The translations under genes were made by a program, and so were the position numbers. From Synechococcus sp. C9 (GTDB lineage: Bacteria; Cyanobacteriota; Cyanobacteriia; Gloeomargaritales; Gloeomargaritaceae), in contig NZ_JALAAD010000001.1 of assembly GCF_022984075.1 (NCBI RefSeq), positions 496,001 to 560,000 on the forward strand: a DNA stretch of 64,000 bases. The letters are read 5' to 3'. Position 1 is the first letter of the stretch, and each line of letters begins with the position of its first letter. The notes below the pieces were generated by a model, which saw nothing but the letters and a program-made list of their open reading frames with translations, did no database searches and was not told the DNA's origin. Of this stretch, positions 8,526-18,845 are shown piece by piece.

Positions 8526-9842
8526 TCAACTAGAACGCAAAACCACTTCCCCATTTTGTACCGCCACCAATTGGATGTCCAACGGGCCAGCGGTGTAGAT
8601 GGGACGGCGAGCCACGGATTGTACCTGCACCACCCCCTTGAGATTTTGCAACTGTTCCACAAATTGCACCAGCGCCACTTGGCTAAAGGAACCCACCTTG
8701 TTGGTCAAAGGGTCGGCGAGGATGCCACTCTGGCGGGCACGGAGATTGGAAGCCAGGAACAACCGGTCCAACTGGCTGAGAATCGCTGGTTCATCCATCG
8801 TCCCCAAGTCCAGGGGAATCTGCGCCACCACCGCCCCGGCGGGAAAAATCAGCCGATTGGGGGTCAGGTCGGTAAAAACCCCCACTTCCGGTTCCCCACT
8901 GGAATAATTGGCAGAGGCCAACACCCGCATTACATAGTCCCGACCGTTGCTGAGGGTATTGACCAGGTTATTGACTTCGGTGGTACTGATGCGAATCCGG
9001 GGGGGATTGGGAATGCTGACGTTGGTTTGACTGAGGCACACCTCCGGCGGACTCTGACTTTGCCCCAGACACCCGGCGACCCGACTGGCTTCCTGGAGGG
9101 TTTGTTCCACCGCTTGGCGCGCCAATTCCTTATCATAAATTGCCCGGATGGTGGCTGTGGCTAAAACCTGTTCCCGCCGGATCGCCACATTTCCCTGGCG
9201 CAGTTGACCGATTTCCTGCTCCAACCGCCCCCGTACCAGTTCCAATTGGGCAATGCTGGTTTGCAGTTGTTGTCCCTCTCGGCGGAGCCGTTCCGCCTGG
9301 GCACGGGCTTGGGCGACCTGGGTCTGGGCCTGTTGCAGTTGGGCTTGCAGTTGACCCCGGTCCTGTTTCAGTTCCTGAATCTGGGCTTCCAGGGTGCGGG
9401 ATTCCTGCTCGGCGGTGGCTAATTTGGCCAAAGCATTTTGGTAGTTGCGGTTGACCTGGGCAAGTTTGGCTTCAATCGCCTTCACATTCCGGTCGGCGGC
9501 CTGGAGTTGGGCTTGGGTGCGTTGGAGTTGGGTGAGGGCGGTGGTCAATTCGGTTTGGGCTTCATTTTTTTGCTTTTCCACCCGTTCCAGGTCTTCCTGG
9601 ATCTGGTGCAGGCGAAACAGGCCATCCCGCAACTGCTGGTCAGCGGCCAAAAGCACCCCCAAGGTGGTGGCGGAAATCACCCCGCCGGTGGCAATGGTGA
9701 CCAATACCGCCGTGGTGCGAGGCCGTAATTTGAATAAACTCAAGCGGGCTTTCCCCACCCGGGTGCCAATCCGATCCCCCAGGGTGGCGATCAACCCCCC
9801 CAGCACCAGAATCACCAGTATTAGGGTGTAACCGGCTACCAC
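8526..9842 (-). CDS. DUF3084 membrane coiled-coil protein
   Basis: A cyanobacterial conserved protein of unknown function, 438 residues from a GTG start. Two N-terminal helices (GYTLILVILVLGGLIATLGDRIG and VLVTIATGGVISATTLGVLLA) flank the conserved cytosolic loop GTRVGKARLSLFKLRPR. A long Gln/Ala/Glu-rich coiled coil covers about residues 80-230. The C-terminal globular DUF3084 region contains NLRARQSGILADPLTNKVGSF. It starts 3 bp after the ligA stop, so it is probably expressed from the ligA transcript. The role is not known; topology suggests an envelope-spanning structural or regulatory protein. Confidence 0.9.
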   Translation of the reverse strand: MVAGYTLILVILVLGGLIATLGDRIGTRVGKARLSLFKLRPRTTAVLVTIATGGVISATTLGVLLAADQQLRDGLFRLHQIQEDLERVEKQKNEAQTELTTALTQLQRTQAQLQAADRNVKAIEAKLAQVNRNYQNALAKLATAEQESRTLEAQIQELKQDRGQLQAQLQQAQTQVAQARAQAERLRREGQQLQTSIAQLELVRGRLEQEIGQLRQGNVAIRREQVLATATIRAIYDKELARQAVEQTLQEASRVAGCLGQSQSPPEVCLSQTNVSIPNPPRIRISTTEVNNLVNTLSNGRDYVMRVLASANYSSGEPEVGVFTDLTPNRLIFPAGAVVAQIPLDLGTMDEPAILSQLDRLFLASNLRARQSGILADPLTNKVGSFSQVALVQFVEQLQNLKGVVQVQSVARRPIYTAGPLDIQLVAVQNGEVVLRSS

Positions 9843-9845
9843 ACT

Positions 9846-12638
<2,793 letters not shown>

Positions 12639-12652
<14 letters not shown>

Positions 12653-13610
12653 GAGTCACTGGGTCTAAATTCACCGCAAAAAAAGTTCTAAAAATGGCAT
12701 CATCTAACCGATTAAATTCTACCTGTAAATGATCCAGAAATTCATGCAGACCCCCCTGGATAATTTCATCAATGGTAATATATTCCAATTCCGCACAAAG
12801 CCGTCCCAAACTCCGTTCTACCCCGGTATTCCAGTTATCTAATTCCGTGCCCGTGATCCGGTACAGGGAAATCTGCATCTGCCGTAAACAAAACAGCACC
12901 GAACGGGGAAATTCCCGATTTAAGAGCAAAAATTCCGCCACCTGACGGGGAGTAATCAAATGCCGTCCCCGCTTCCGATACATTTCATAGGCACTCGCCG
13001 ATTTCAACAACGCCATCCATTGAATTTCATCCAAAGTTGTCCCCACATCCTGTACCGAAGGCAGTAACACATAATATTTTACATCTACAATCCGGGTGGT
13101 TTTATCCGCCCGTTCCAACAGCCGCCCCATCTGCCCAAAATGCCACGCCTCATTGTGGGACATGGTGGCATCCATCACCCCCGCAAACCGATGACTGGCA
13201 AGTTTCACCTCCTGAAAAAACTGATTCAAATCCACCTCTTGACCACATTCAGCCGCCTGTTGTACTAGCAAATAAAAAGAGTTGACTTCTTGCCACATTT
13301 CTGAGGAAATAATTTCCCGTATGGAACGGGCATTTTCCCGGGCGGCATACAGGCAGGAAACGATGGAATTGGGATAATCCGTATCAAAGGTTAAAAACTG
13401 AATCACCTGCTCCTGGGTGGGCAGTCCATAACGCTCTTGAAAAAGTCCCAAATCCCCCGTCACTACCACCAAAGGTTCCCACTGCGCCATGCTTTGGTTG
13501 GGCAAATCCAGGATCAAATTTAGGTTCACATCCACAAATCGTGCCACATTTTCCGCCCGTTCAATGTAGCGGTTGAGCCAATAAATTGAATTCGCCACCC
13601 GACTTAACAT
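12639..13610 (-). CDS. Alpha-E domain protein (DUF403)
   Basis: All-helical alpha-E protein, 323 residues from the ATG at 13610 (MLSRVANSIYWLNRYIERAENVARFVDV, the diagnostic N-terminus). An in-frame upstream start would add eight non-conserved residues and run further into the ATP-grasp gene. Further family motifs include ENARSIREIISSEMWQEVN and FGQMGRLLERADKTTRIVDVKYY. Alpha-E proteins almost always pair with a circularly permuted ATP-grasp enzyme, as here. The biochemical role is unproven; comparative genomics (Iyer and Aravind) predicted peptide or amide ligation. Start and stop overlap both neighbours, implying translational coupling. Confidence 0.92.
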
Positions 13611-15049
13611 GACCTGTCCCCCGCCAACACCCAAGTATCCTTACTGCCACCCCCTTGGGAAGAATTGACCACCAGGGAACCCTTTTTCAACGCCACCCGC
13701 GTCAACCCCCCCGGATGGACATAAATCTCTTGCCCATGCAAAATGTAGGGACGCAAATCCACATGACGACCCTCAAAATGATCCCCCACAATCGTCGGCA
13801 CCCGGGAGAGGGAAAGGGTGGGTTGGGCGATAAAATTACGGGGAAATTGCTGGATTTTTTCTGAAAATTGGGCCCGTTCTTCAGGAGTTGCCGTTTTGCC
13901 CATCAACATCCCATATCCCCCCGATTCATTCGCCGATTTCACCACCAACTCTTCCAGATGATTCAATACATATTCCCGATCCGATTCCCGCCAACATAAA
14001 TAGGTGGGCACATTCCCTAAAATCGGTTCCGCATCCAAATAATAACGAATCATCTCCGGTACATAGGCATAAACCACCTTATCGTCCGCCACCCCTGTCC
14101 CCGGTGCATTGGCAAGTGCCACTTTTCCCTGCCGATAAACCTCCATAATCCCAGGAATTCCCAGCAAAGAATCCGGGTTAAATACCTGGGGATCAAGGAA
14201 TGTATCATCCACCCGGCGGTAAATCACATCCACCCGTTTCAAGCCCCGGGTTGTCCGCATTTGCACATAGCCATCTACCACTACCAAATCCCGCCCTTCC
14301 ACCAATTCCACCCCCATTTGTTGGGCGAGAAACGAATGTTCAAAATAGGCGGAATTATACACACCAGGAGTTAACACCACCACGCAGGGATGATCCAGAT
14401 AGGCAGGGGCAAGATTTAACAACGTTTCTAACAAATGCCCTGGGTAATCATCCGTCGGACAAATATCCAACATCCGAAATAACTTCGGAAAGGTATTTTT
14501 CATCACCCGGCGATTTTCTAACACATAGGACACCCCAGATGGTACCCGTAAATTATCCTCCAAAACCAACCAATTGCCCTGCTGATCCCGCACCAAATCA
14601 CTGCCGGTAATGTGGCACCAAATTCCCCCCGGCGGTGTCAACCCCTGACAGGCGGATAAATAGCCTTGGGAAGAAAGAATCACATCCTGGGGAATCACCC
14701 CATCTTTGAGGATTTTTTGGTCGTGGTAAATATCCTGCAAAAATAAATTCAAGGCTTGAATGCGTTGTTTTAAGCCCCGTTCCAGGTATGCCCATTCCTG
14801 AGCATTCACCACCCGGGGAATCACATCAAACGGCCAAATCCGTTCCTTTTGACTGGGTTCACTATAAACTTGAAACGTCACCCCCATCTGCATCAAAATC
14901 GCTTGGGCGGCCTGCTGTCGCTGTTGCAATTCCCCCGGCGGAAACTGATTAATTCGCTCCACCAACACCCGCACTTCGGGACGGGGTTCCCCCTTGCGGA
15001 TGAACCATTCATCATAAAACCCGGACGGGTCGTAGTTGCTAAAATTCAC
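13604..15049 (-). CDS. Circularly permuted ATP-grasp protein (DUF404/DUF407)
   Basis: Predicted ATP-dependent carboxylate-amine ligase of the circularly permuted type-2 ATP-grasp family, 481 residues. Start chosen at the GTG at 15049 (VNFSNYDPSGFYDEWF), preceded by GGAG; a TTG at 15082 would add eleven residues lacking conservation. Visible motifs: the N-terminal YDPSGFYDE, LVLEDNLRVPSGVSYVLENR, LTPGVYNSAYFEHSFLAQQMGV, and the ATP-grasp segment LVVKSANESGGYGMLMG. It is first in an operon with the alpha-E gene (7-bp overlap) and the amidotransferase. Confidence 0.93.
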   Translation of the reverse strand: MNFSNYDPSGFYDEWFIRKGEPRPEVRVLVERINQFPPGELQQRQQAAQAILMQMGVTFQVYSEPSQKERIWPFDVIPRVVNAQEWAYLERGLKQRIQALNLFLQDIYHDQKILKDGVIPQDVILSSQGYLSACQGLTPPGGIWCHITGSDLVRDQQGNWLVLEDNLRVPSGVSYVLENRRVMKNTFPKLFRMLDICPTDDYPGHLLETLLNLAPAYLDHPCVVVLTPGVYNSAYFEHSFLAQQMGVELVEGRDLVVVDGYVQMRTTRGLKRVDVIYRRVDDTFLDPQVFNPDSLLGIPGIMEVYRQGKVALANAPGTGVADDKVVYAYVPEMIRYYLDAEPILGNVPTYLCWRESDREYVLNHLEELVVKSANESGGYGMLMGKTATPEERAQFSEKIQQFPRNFIAQPTLSLSRVPTIVGDHFEGRHVDLRPYILHGQEIYVHPGGLTRVALKKGSLVVNSSQGGGSKDTWVLAGDRSC

Positions 15050-15303
15050 AGGGAAAACCGCTCCCAGGCGACGGATTGGCAATTATTTACGGGCTACTGA
15101 TCGTCACTTACGCCCATAACTATTTATTATATCTGAGCTATGTCCGCTGGCAAGGGCACTGTTATCGAGCCTAGTGAGCATCAGCCGTTCCAGGGGTACG
15201 GGAAATTCGGAAATTTCAGTGAAGATACGGCTTCCCAATGCCAACCAAGGTTAGATGATATAAGGTATGCTGAATAAACCTTTAGTCAAAGATACTTAAG
15301 CAA

Positions 15304-15633
15304 ATGATGATTGAACAGTTAATATCCACATGGGACATTTGGTCACGGGAAAATTGTATTGCTATTTGTAGTACTTTTGTGCCCCTGATGTTTGGCTTCA
15401 CCGGTCTCACGGTTCTGGCTTTGTGGTTCCCATCCCAACGCCGCTGGATGCCTTTGACGGCTGGTTTCGCCTGGGGTTGTGGGCTGTTGTTGTGCTTACA
15501 CGTGCTGTCCTGGTTCCACCTGGGGGTGGTGCATCCGGTGACCTTTATCCTGGCGGGGCTGAGCCTGATGTGCGGGATGGTGAATGGTGGAGCAATTTGG
15601 CTGGGGCGGACTCGCTTTGCCCTGAGTCCCTGA
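15304..15633 (+). CDS. Small membrane protein of unknown function
   Basis: A 109-residue protein with three predicted transmembrane helices (CSTFVPLMFGFTGLTVLALWF, MPLTAGFAWGCGLLLCLHVLSWF, VTFILAGLSLMCGMVNGGAIWL). It starts with two Met codons, the first at 15304. No family is recognised. It precedes the disrupted papain-family gene by 58 bp on the same strand, but a shared transcript is only a guess. Confidence 0.65.
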   Translation: MMIEQLISTWDIWSRENCIAICSTFVPLMFGFTGLTVLALWFPSQRRWMPLTAGFAWGCGLLLCLHVLSWFHLGVVHPVTFILAGLSLMCGMVNGGAIWLGRTRFALSP

Positions 15634-15691
15634 AAGCGATAAATTGCATCCAATTTGTGTTTTAATCCAAGGTATTTGAGGTACTTCGTTT

Positions 15692-16400
15692 ATGTCCCTG
15701 CGTGCGTCCGCCTACCGTTTGGGGGGTTACATTGCCGCCCCGGCACCTGCCCAAGCGAAAAAGCACCAAATTGGCACCTATCAAAACCTGCCCCCCAAGG
15801 TGGACTTGCGCCCCTGGATGACGGCGGTGGAATCCCAAGTGGGCAATAGCTGTGTGGCGAATGCGTTTGTGGGGGCTTATGAATATCTCGCCAAACAAGC
15901 CCTGGGGGAGGCGGGGGATGTGAGCCGGTTGTTTGTGTATTACAATGCCCGGTGCCAGGATGGGGATGACATCCAAGACCAGGGCACCCGCATGATTTCC
16001 GCCATTCAAGCCCTGGTGGACTACGGCGCCTGTACGGAAGCGACCTGGCCGAATGATGAAGCCTTAATTTGCGATGAACCCCACGAGGAAGCCTATGCGG
16101 AAGCGGAGCGGTTCAAAATTGTGGAAGCAGAGCAAATCGAAACCCATTTAGACCATTGGCGGCACACCCTGGCGGAGGGCTATCCCATCGCTTTTGCCTT
16201 AAACACTTTTCAATCTTTTGATGAGGCGACCCGCAATCGGGGACGGGTTCCCCTGCCCAAAGCCGCTGATCATATGCGGGAAACCCACGGTTGGCACGCC
16301 ATGTTGTGCGTCGGTTATTCGGACAAAGACCAGATGTTTATTGTCCGCAATTCCTGGGGTTCCGAGTGGGGGGATCGGGGGTATTGTTATATTCCCTATA
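15692..16400 (+). pseudogene. Papain-family (C1) peptidase, 5' part, interrupted by IS5 element
   Basis: N-terminal 236 codons of a C1A-type cysteine peptidase. Catalytic Cys is in VGNSCVANAFVGAYEYL (with PPKVDLRPWMTAVESQ before it), His in ETHGWHAMLCVGYSD and Asn in IVRNSWGSEWGDRGYCYIPY. The frame runs into an IS at 16401 and stops at 16423. Joining base 16400 to base 17418 (deleting the IS and one TATA copy) restores an uninterrupted frame of 377 residues through ...GYCYIPYKYVIHPEFNG. The papain domain is almost complete in the truncated product, but the C-terminal acidic domain is lost. Some activity of the truncated product cannot be excluded. Confidence 0.88.
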
Positions 16401-16419
16401 GAACCTGTTTGCAATCATT

Positions 16420-16677
16420 TTAAGCGATTCTACGTAGGATTAAGCGTATGGCACAAATTCTGATTTTTGTTTGACTTGTCTTGATTAAGCCTTCACAGTT
16501 TTTCCATAATACTCTGCATTGATTTATCCACGCATTGGTTCTTTCTACTATCCATCGCTTCGCAATCACCACAAATCCTTGCTTCTGTGGATTCTCTTTC
16601 TTCGATTTGGCTTTCTGTTCCGGTGTAATTTTTTTTGATATCTCAATGATTATCTTATTCCGCAAAAGTGGTTCCAT
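16420..16677 (-). pseudogene. IS5-family transposase, C-terminal part, severed by nested element
   Basis: C-terminal catalytic end of the same transposase, with the ERTNAW motif bearing the catalytic Glu. The open frame extends upstream without a Met, from about 16829, through ILCSKASLSDNHGLLEII and VTILLDNGY (second catalytic Asp). It is cut off from the N-terminal portion by the miniature element at 16830-16946. Removing 115 bp including one TA rejoins PYF to ILCSKAS in frame. As it stands this copy cannot make an intact transposase. Confidence 0.8.
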
Positions 16678-16829
16678 TTTTTCTATCTCTTCTTCTAAAT
16701 ATCTTTTTTGATAGCCGTTATCTAGTAAAATTGTTACCTCTTGAGGCAGTTCTAAAAAGAATTGTTTATGCTCTCTTATTATTTCTAATAATCCATGATT
16801 GTCGCTCAGGCTTGCTTTACTACATAAGA

Positions 16830-16946
16830 TATAGTAATTTCAAACAAGTTTGCGACATTCGCCTTTACCTGCAAACCCTTTCCTAGAAGGGGATACAGTG
16901 ATTACCAGTGCTTCAAAGTGTTGCATTTTCTTGTGAAACGACTATA
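16830..16946. mobile_element. IS630-related miniature element nested in IS5 transposase
   Basis: 117 bp including the flanking TA dinucleotides, bounded by TATAGTAATTTCA and TGAAACGACTATA. The inner ends read GTTTGCGACA and TGTTGCATTTTC, forming an imperfect inverted repeat of about 28 bp. It is closely similar to 42257-42374 and 43394-43511 and to a truncated copy at 17933. Its ends match those of the IS630 element at 42422-43382. The TA duplication is that of IS630/Tc1-mariner transposition. Confidence 0.85.
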
Positions 16947-17081
16947 AAGTAGGGATTCCCTAAAGTATCCACCAATAAATGCCGTTTGATTCCGTTAGTG
17001 CATTTATAGTGACAAAATCCTTTCGTTTCAATGCCTGCTGTATCTGTGTTCTTCACACACATAGAGTCCCCTATGAGCAAG

Positions 17082-17366
17082 CTAGGATATTCTTTTTTTT
17101 AATCTCTCTCTTTCAATTTTCTCCAATGCTACCAATACCCTTTCCCAAGTACCATTATTTTGCCATCGCCGAAACTGAGAGTACACAGTCTGCCACTTGG
17201 GGAAATCTCGAGGTAAGTCTCGCCATTGACAGCCATTTTTGAGCTGATACATGATGGCATTGACGATGGCATGCCTTGAAACTACATGCTTTTTTGTCTT
17301 ACTCTTTGGTAGATATTGGTCTAAAATCTCAAATTGTGATGCGCTTAAATTGGTTGTGTATGTCAT
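17082..17366 (-). CDS. IS5-family transposase, N-terminal part
   Basis: N-terminal DUF4096-type domain: MTYTTNLSASQFEIL, then NAIMYQLKNGCQWRDLPRDFPKWQTVYSQFRRW. The frame ends just after a run of eight A (RERLKKRIS). Skipping one A, or adding two, continues into GDSMCVKNTDTAGIETKGFC and GIKRHLLVDTLGNPYF, which contains the first catalytic Asp. This fits frameshift expression common in IS5 elements. An in-frame start at 17405 lies inside the terminal repeat; the ATG at 17366 is preferred. Confidence 0.85.
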   Translation of the reverse strand: MTYTTNLSASQFEILDQYLPKSKTKKHVVSRHAIVNAIMYQLKNGCQWRDLPRDFPKWQTVYSQFRRWQNNGTWERVLVALEKIERERLKKRIS

Positions 17367-17417
17367 TGCTCTACCTGTAATTTCTTTCTCCCAGTATAAT
17401 TGCAAACAGGTTCTATA

Positions 17418-17842
17418 AATATGTGATTCATCCCGAATTTAACGGTCATGATTCCTGGATTATCAAATCAGTGGCTGACCTGGAATTTAGCCCGGATAAT
17501 TGGGGCGATGGGGAATCATTTTTCGCTGGAGAAGATGAACTCCTCCTGTTTGATTTTTATGTCATTACGGATGAACCGGAAGAATTTATCGAAGATTTAG
17601 ATGCCCTATGTGATGAATACGCCGATGAGGATGAGGAAGATTATTACTTTGACTATGAGTACGAAGAACATGAAGAAGGGGATGGTTATCTTTTGACGAT
17701 TAGTAATTTTTCGTTGACCATTCATGAACCGGATGATTTTTTAGAAGACCTAGATGATCTATGCGAAAACTACGCCCTAGATGGGGATTACGATTACACC
17801 ATTGACGGGGAGGAGGATGAATGGGACGAAGAGGCAGAGTAA
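17418..17842 (+). pseudogene. Papain-family peptidase, 3' part (acidic C-terminal domain)
   Basis: Continuation of the split peptidase gene after the IS5 element. A Met-initiated frame from 17423 codes 139 residues. The segment has two copies of a motif of the form DEPEEFIEDLDALCDEYA / HEPDDFLEDLDDLCENYA, each followed by a strongly acidic stretch of Asp, Glu and Tyr, ending DEWDEEAE. Such an acidic tail could bind calcium or a basic partner; this is inference. Without the papain domain it probably has no function of its own, and whether it is still transcribed is unknown. Confidence 0.82.
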
Positions 17843-17849
17843 GGGTAGC

Positions 17850-18020
17850 TCTATCAATTCAAAGTTAGCGGTCGCAGGGGGGCACCCCCCGCCCTTGGTT
17901 CTGGGGAATAGGGGCATTCCCACGATGGGATTTATAGTGATTTCAAACAAGTTTGCGACATTCGCCTTTACCTACAACCCCTCTCCTAGAGGGGGATAGA
18001 GCGATTAATTGATAATTACC
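17850..18020. repeat. Repeat module followed by truncated IS630-type miniature element
   Basis: The gap 17843-18145 holds CTCTATCAATTCAAAGTTAG plus GGTCGCAGGGG...TTGGTTCTGG (17850-17908). Then comes the left two-thirds of the TATAGT-type miniature element from 17933 (TATAGTGATTTCAAACAAG); its right inverted repeat is missing. A lone TAGAAGTGCCC end occurs near 18095. No gene is seen. Confidence 0.65.
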
Positions 18021-18145
18021 AATCAAGGAATGGGATTTATGGCTGTGCCACGCTGTGCTATCAGCCCCATTGTGTAAATACAAAAATCAATAAATAGAAG
18101 TGCCCTATCCTTAATTTTTGACCCATCATTTTGGGATTGCTTAAT

Positions 18146-18799
18146 TTACTTCACAACTTTAGTGGTTGCAGATCGGATGAAACGCACCTCAATCCGACGG
18201 CGAGAGTTATCAGGGTTGCGGTCAGGAAGAGCAAAACTACCATTGGGCAAGTAAAGTTGTCCTGCAGAGTAAGCACGAAACTGTAGTCCTTTAAGTTCAG
18301 ATTTCTTTGTTTGCACTTTGTACAGTTCAATAGTAATTGCCAATGCCCGCATCAGTCCTAAATCTACATTTGAGCTTGGAACTAAGGAATCTAATTTCTT
18401 TACGGCGACTGAATTTTCTAATAATGAATCGAGGTTACCATTGGGTACCTGATTAGGTTGACCATCCGTATGACCAATGACTTCGATTGTGTCAATCTTG
18501 TATTTCCGGCGATTAGTTACAATAGTTTGAGTTAAGCTTCCCCAAATATACTGTCGCAAAGGCTGGGACAATTGAGCACTACCTATAGGAAAACGAAATG
18601 CCTTATCATCAGGAATAATGATGATGGGTGGAACATCAGAGCGCAGTTCTTCCTTCTTCTTGCTTAAAATAGTAAAAGCAAAGAATAAAAAACTCATCAG
18701 ACTTAAAATCAGAAGGCTTCCAGCCATTAAATCGCTCAGCGATATCCACACATTGAGCTCATCAGATTTTTGTACTGAGTAGCGACGAGTCTGACGCAT
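18146..18799 (-). CDS. MotB/OmpA-like (ZorB-like) peptidoglycan-binding membrane protein
   Basis: A 217-residue protein with one N-terminal helix, SLSDLMAGSLLILSLMSFLFFAFTI. Its Asp at residue 23 sits where MotB and ZorB stators carry the ion-conducting Asp (the DLM motif). After a short linker comes an OmpA-like domain: IDTIEVIGHTDGQPN, LGLMRALAITIEL, FRAYSAGQ and NPDNSRRRIEVRFI, which would bind peptidoglycan. By family knowledge, it should pair with a MotA/TolQ/ZorA-like protein, and the gene just upstream is exactly that. It is last in the four-gene operon, after a 46-bp gap. The region is AT-richer than its flanks. Confidence 0.87.
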   Translation of the reverse strand: MRQTRRYSVQKSDELNVWISLSDLMAGSLLILSLMSFLFFAFTILSKKKEELRSDVPPIIIIPDDKAFRFPIGSAQLSQPLRQYIWGSLTQTIVTNRRKYKIDTIEVIGHTDGQPNQVPNGNLDSLLENSVAVKKLDSLVPSSNVDLGLMRALAITIELYKVQTKKSELKGLQFRAYSAGQLYLPNGSFALPDRNPDNSRRRIEVRFIRSATTKVVK

Positions 18800-18845
18800 A
18801 GGAACTTAAAGGTAAGATAGCACTGGACAACAATCAATGAAAATA

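Larger units (their letters stand above)
16401..17413 (-). mobile_element. IS5-family insertion sequence, 1013 bp, with nested miniature element
   Basis: Ends are the 15-bp inverted repeat GAACCTGTTTGCAAT (left) and its exact complement (right). Flanks are TATA on both sides (16397-16400 and 17414-17417), a 4-bp or shorter TA-type target duplication. The element carries a transposase on the minus strand split by an A8 slippage tract (T8 on plus at 17093-17100) and by a 115-bp insertion within it at 16832-16946. It interrupts a papain-family peptidase gene. Excision in silico restores that gene, so the insertion is recent. Confidence 0.9.

Noticed and set aside
14200-14610. 136-codon plus-strand frame
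   Set aside because: Antisense shadow of the ATP-grasp gene; composition dominated by Pro and His.
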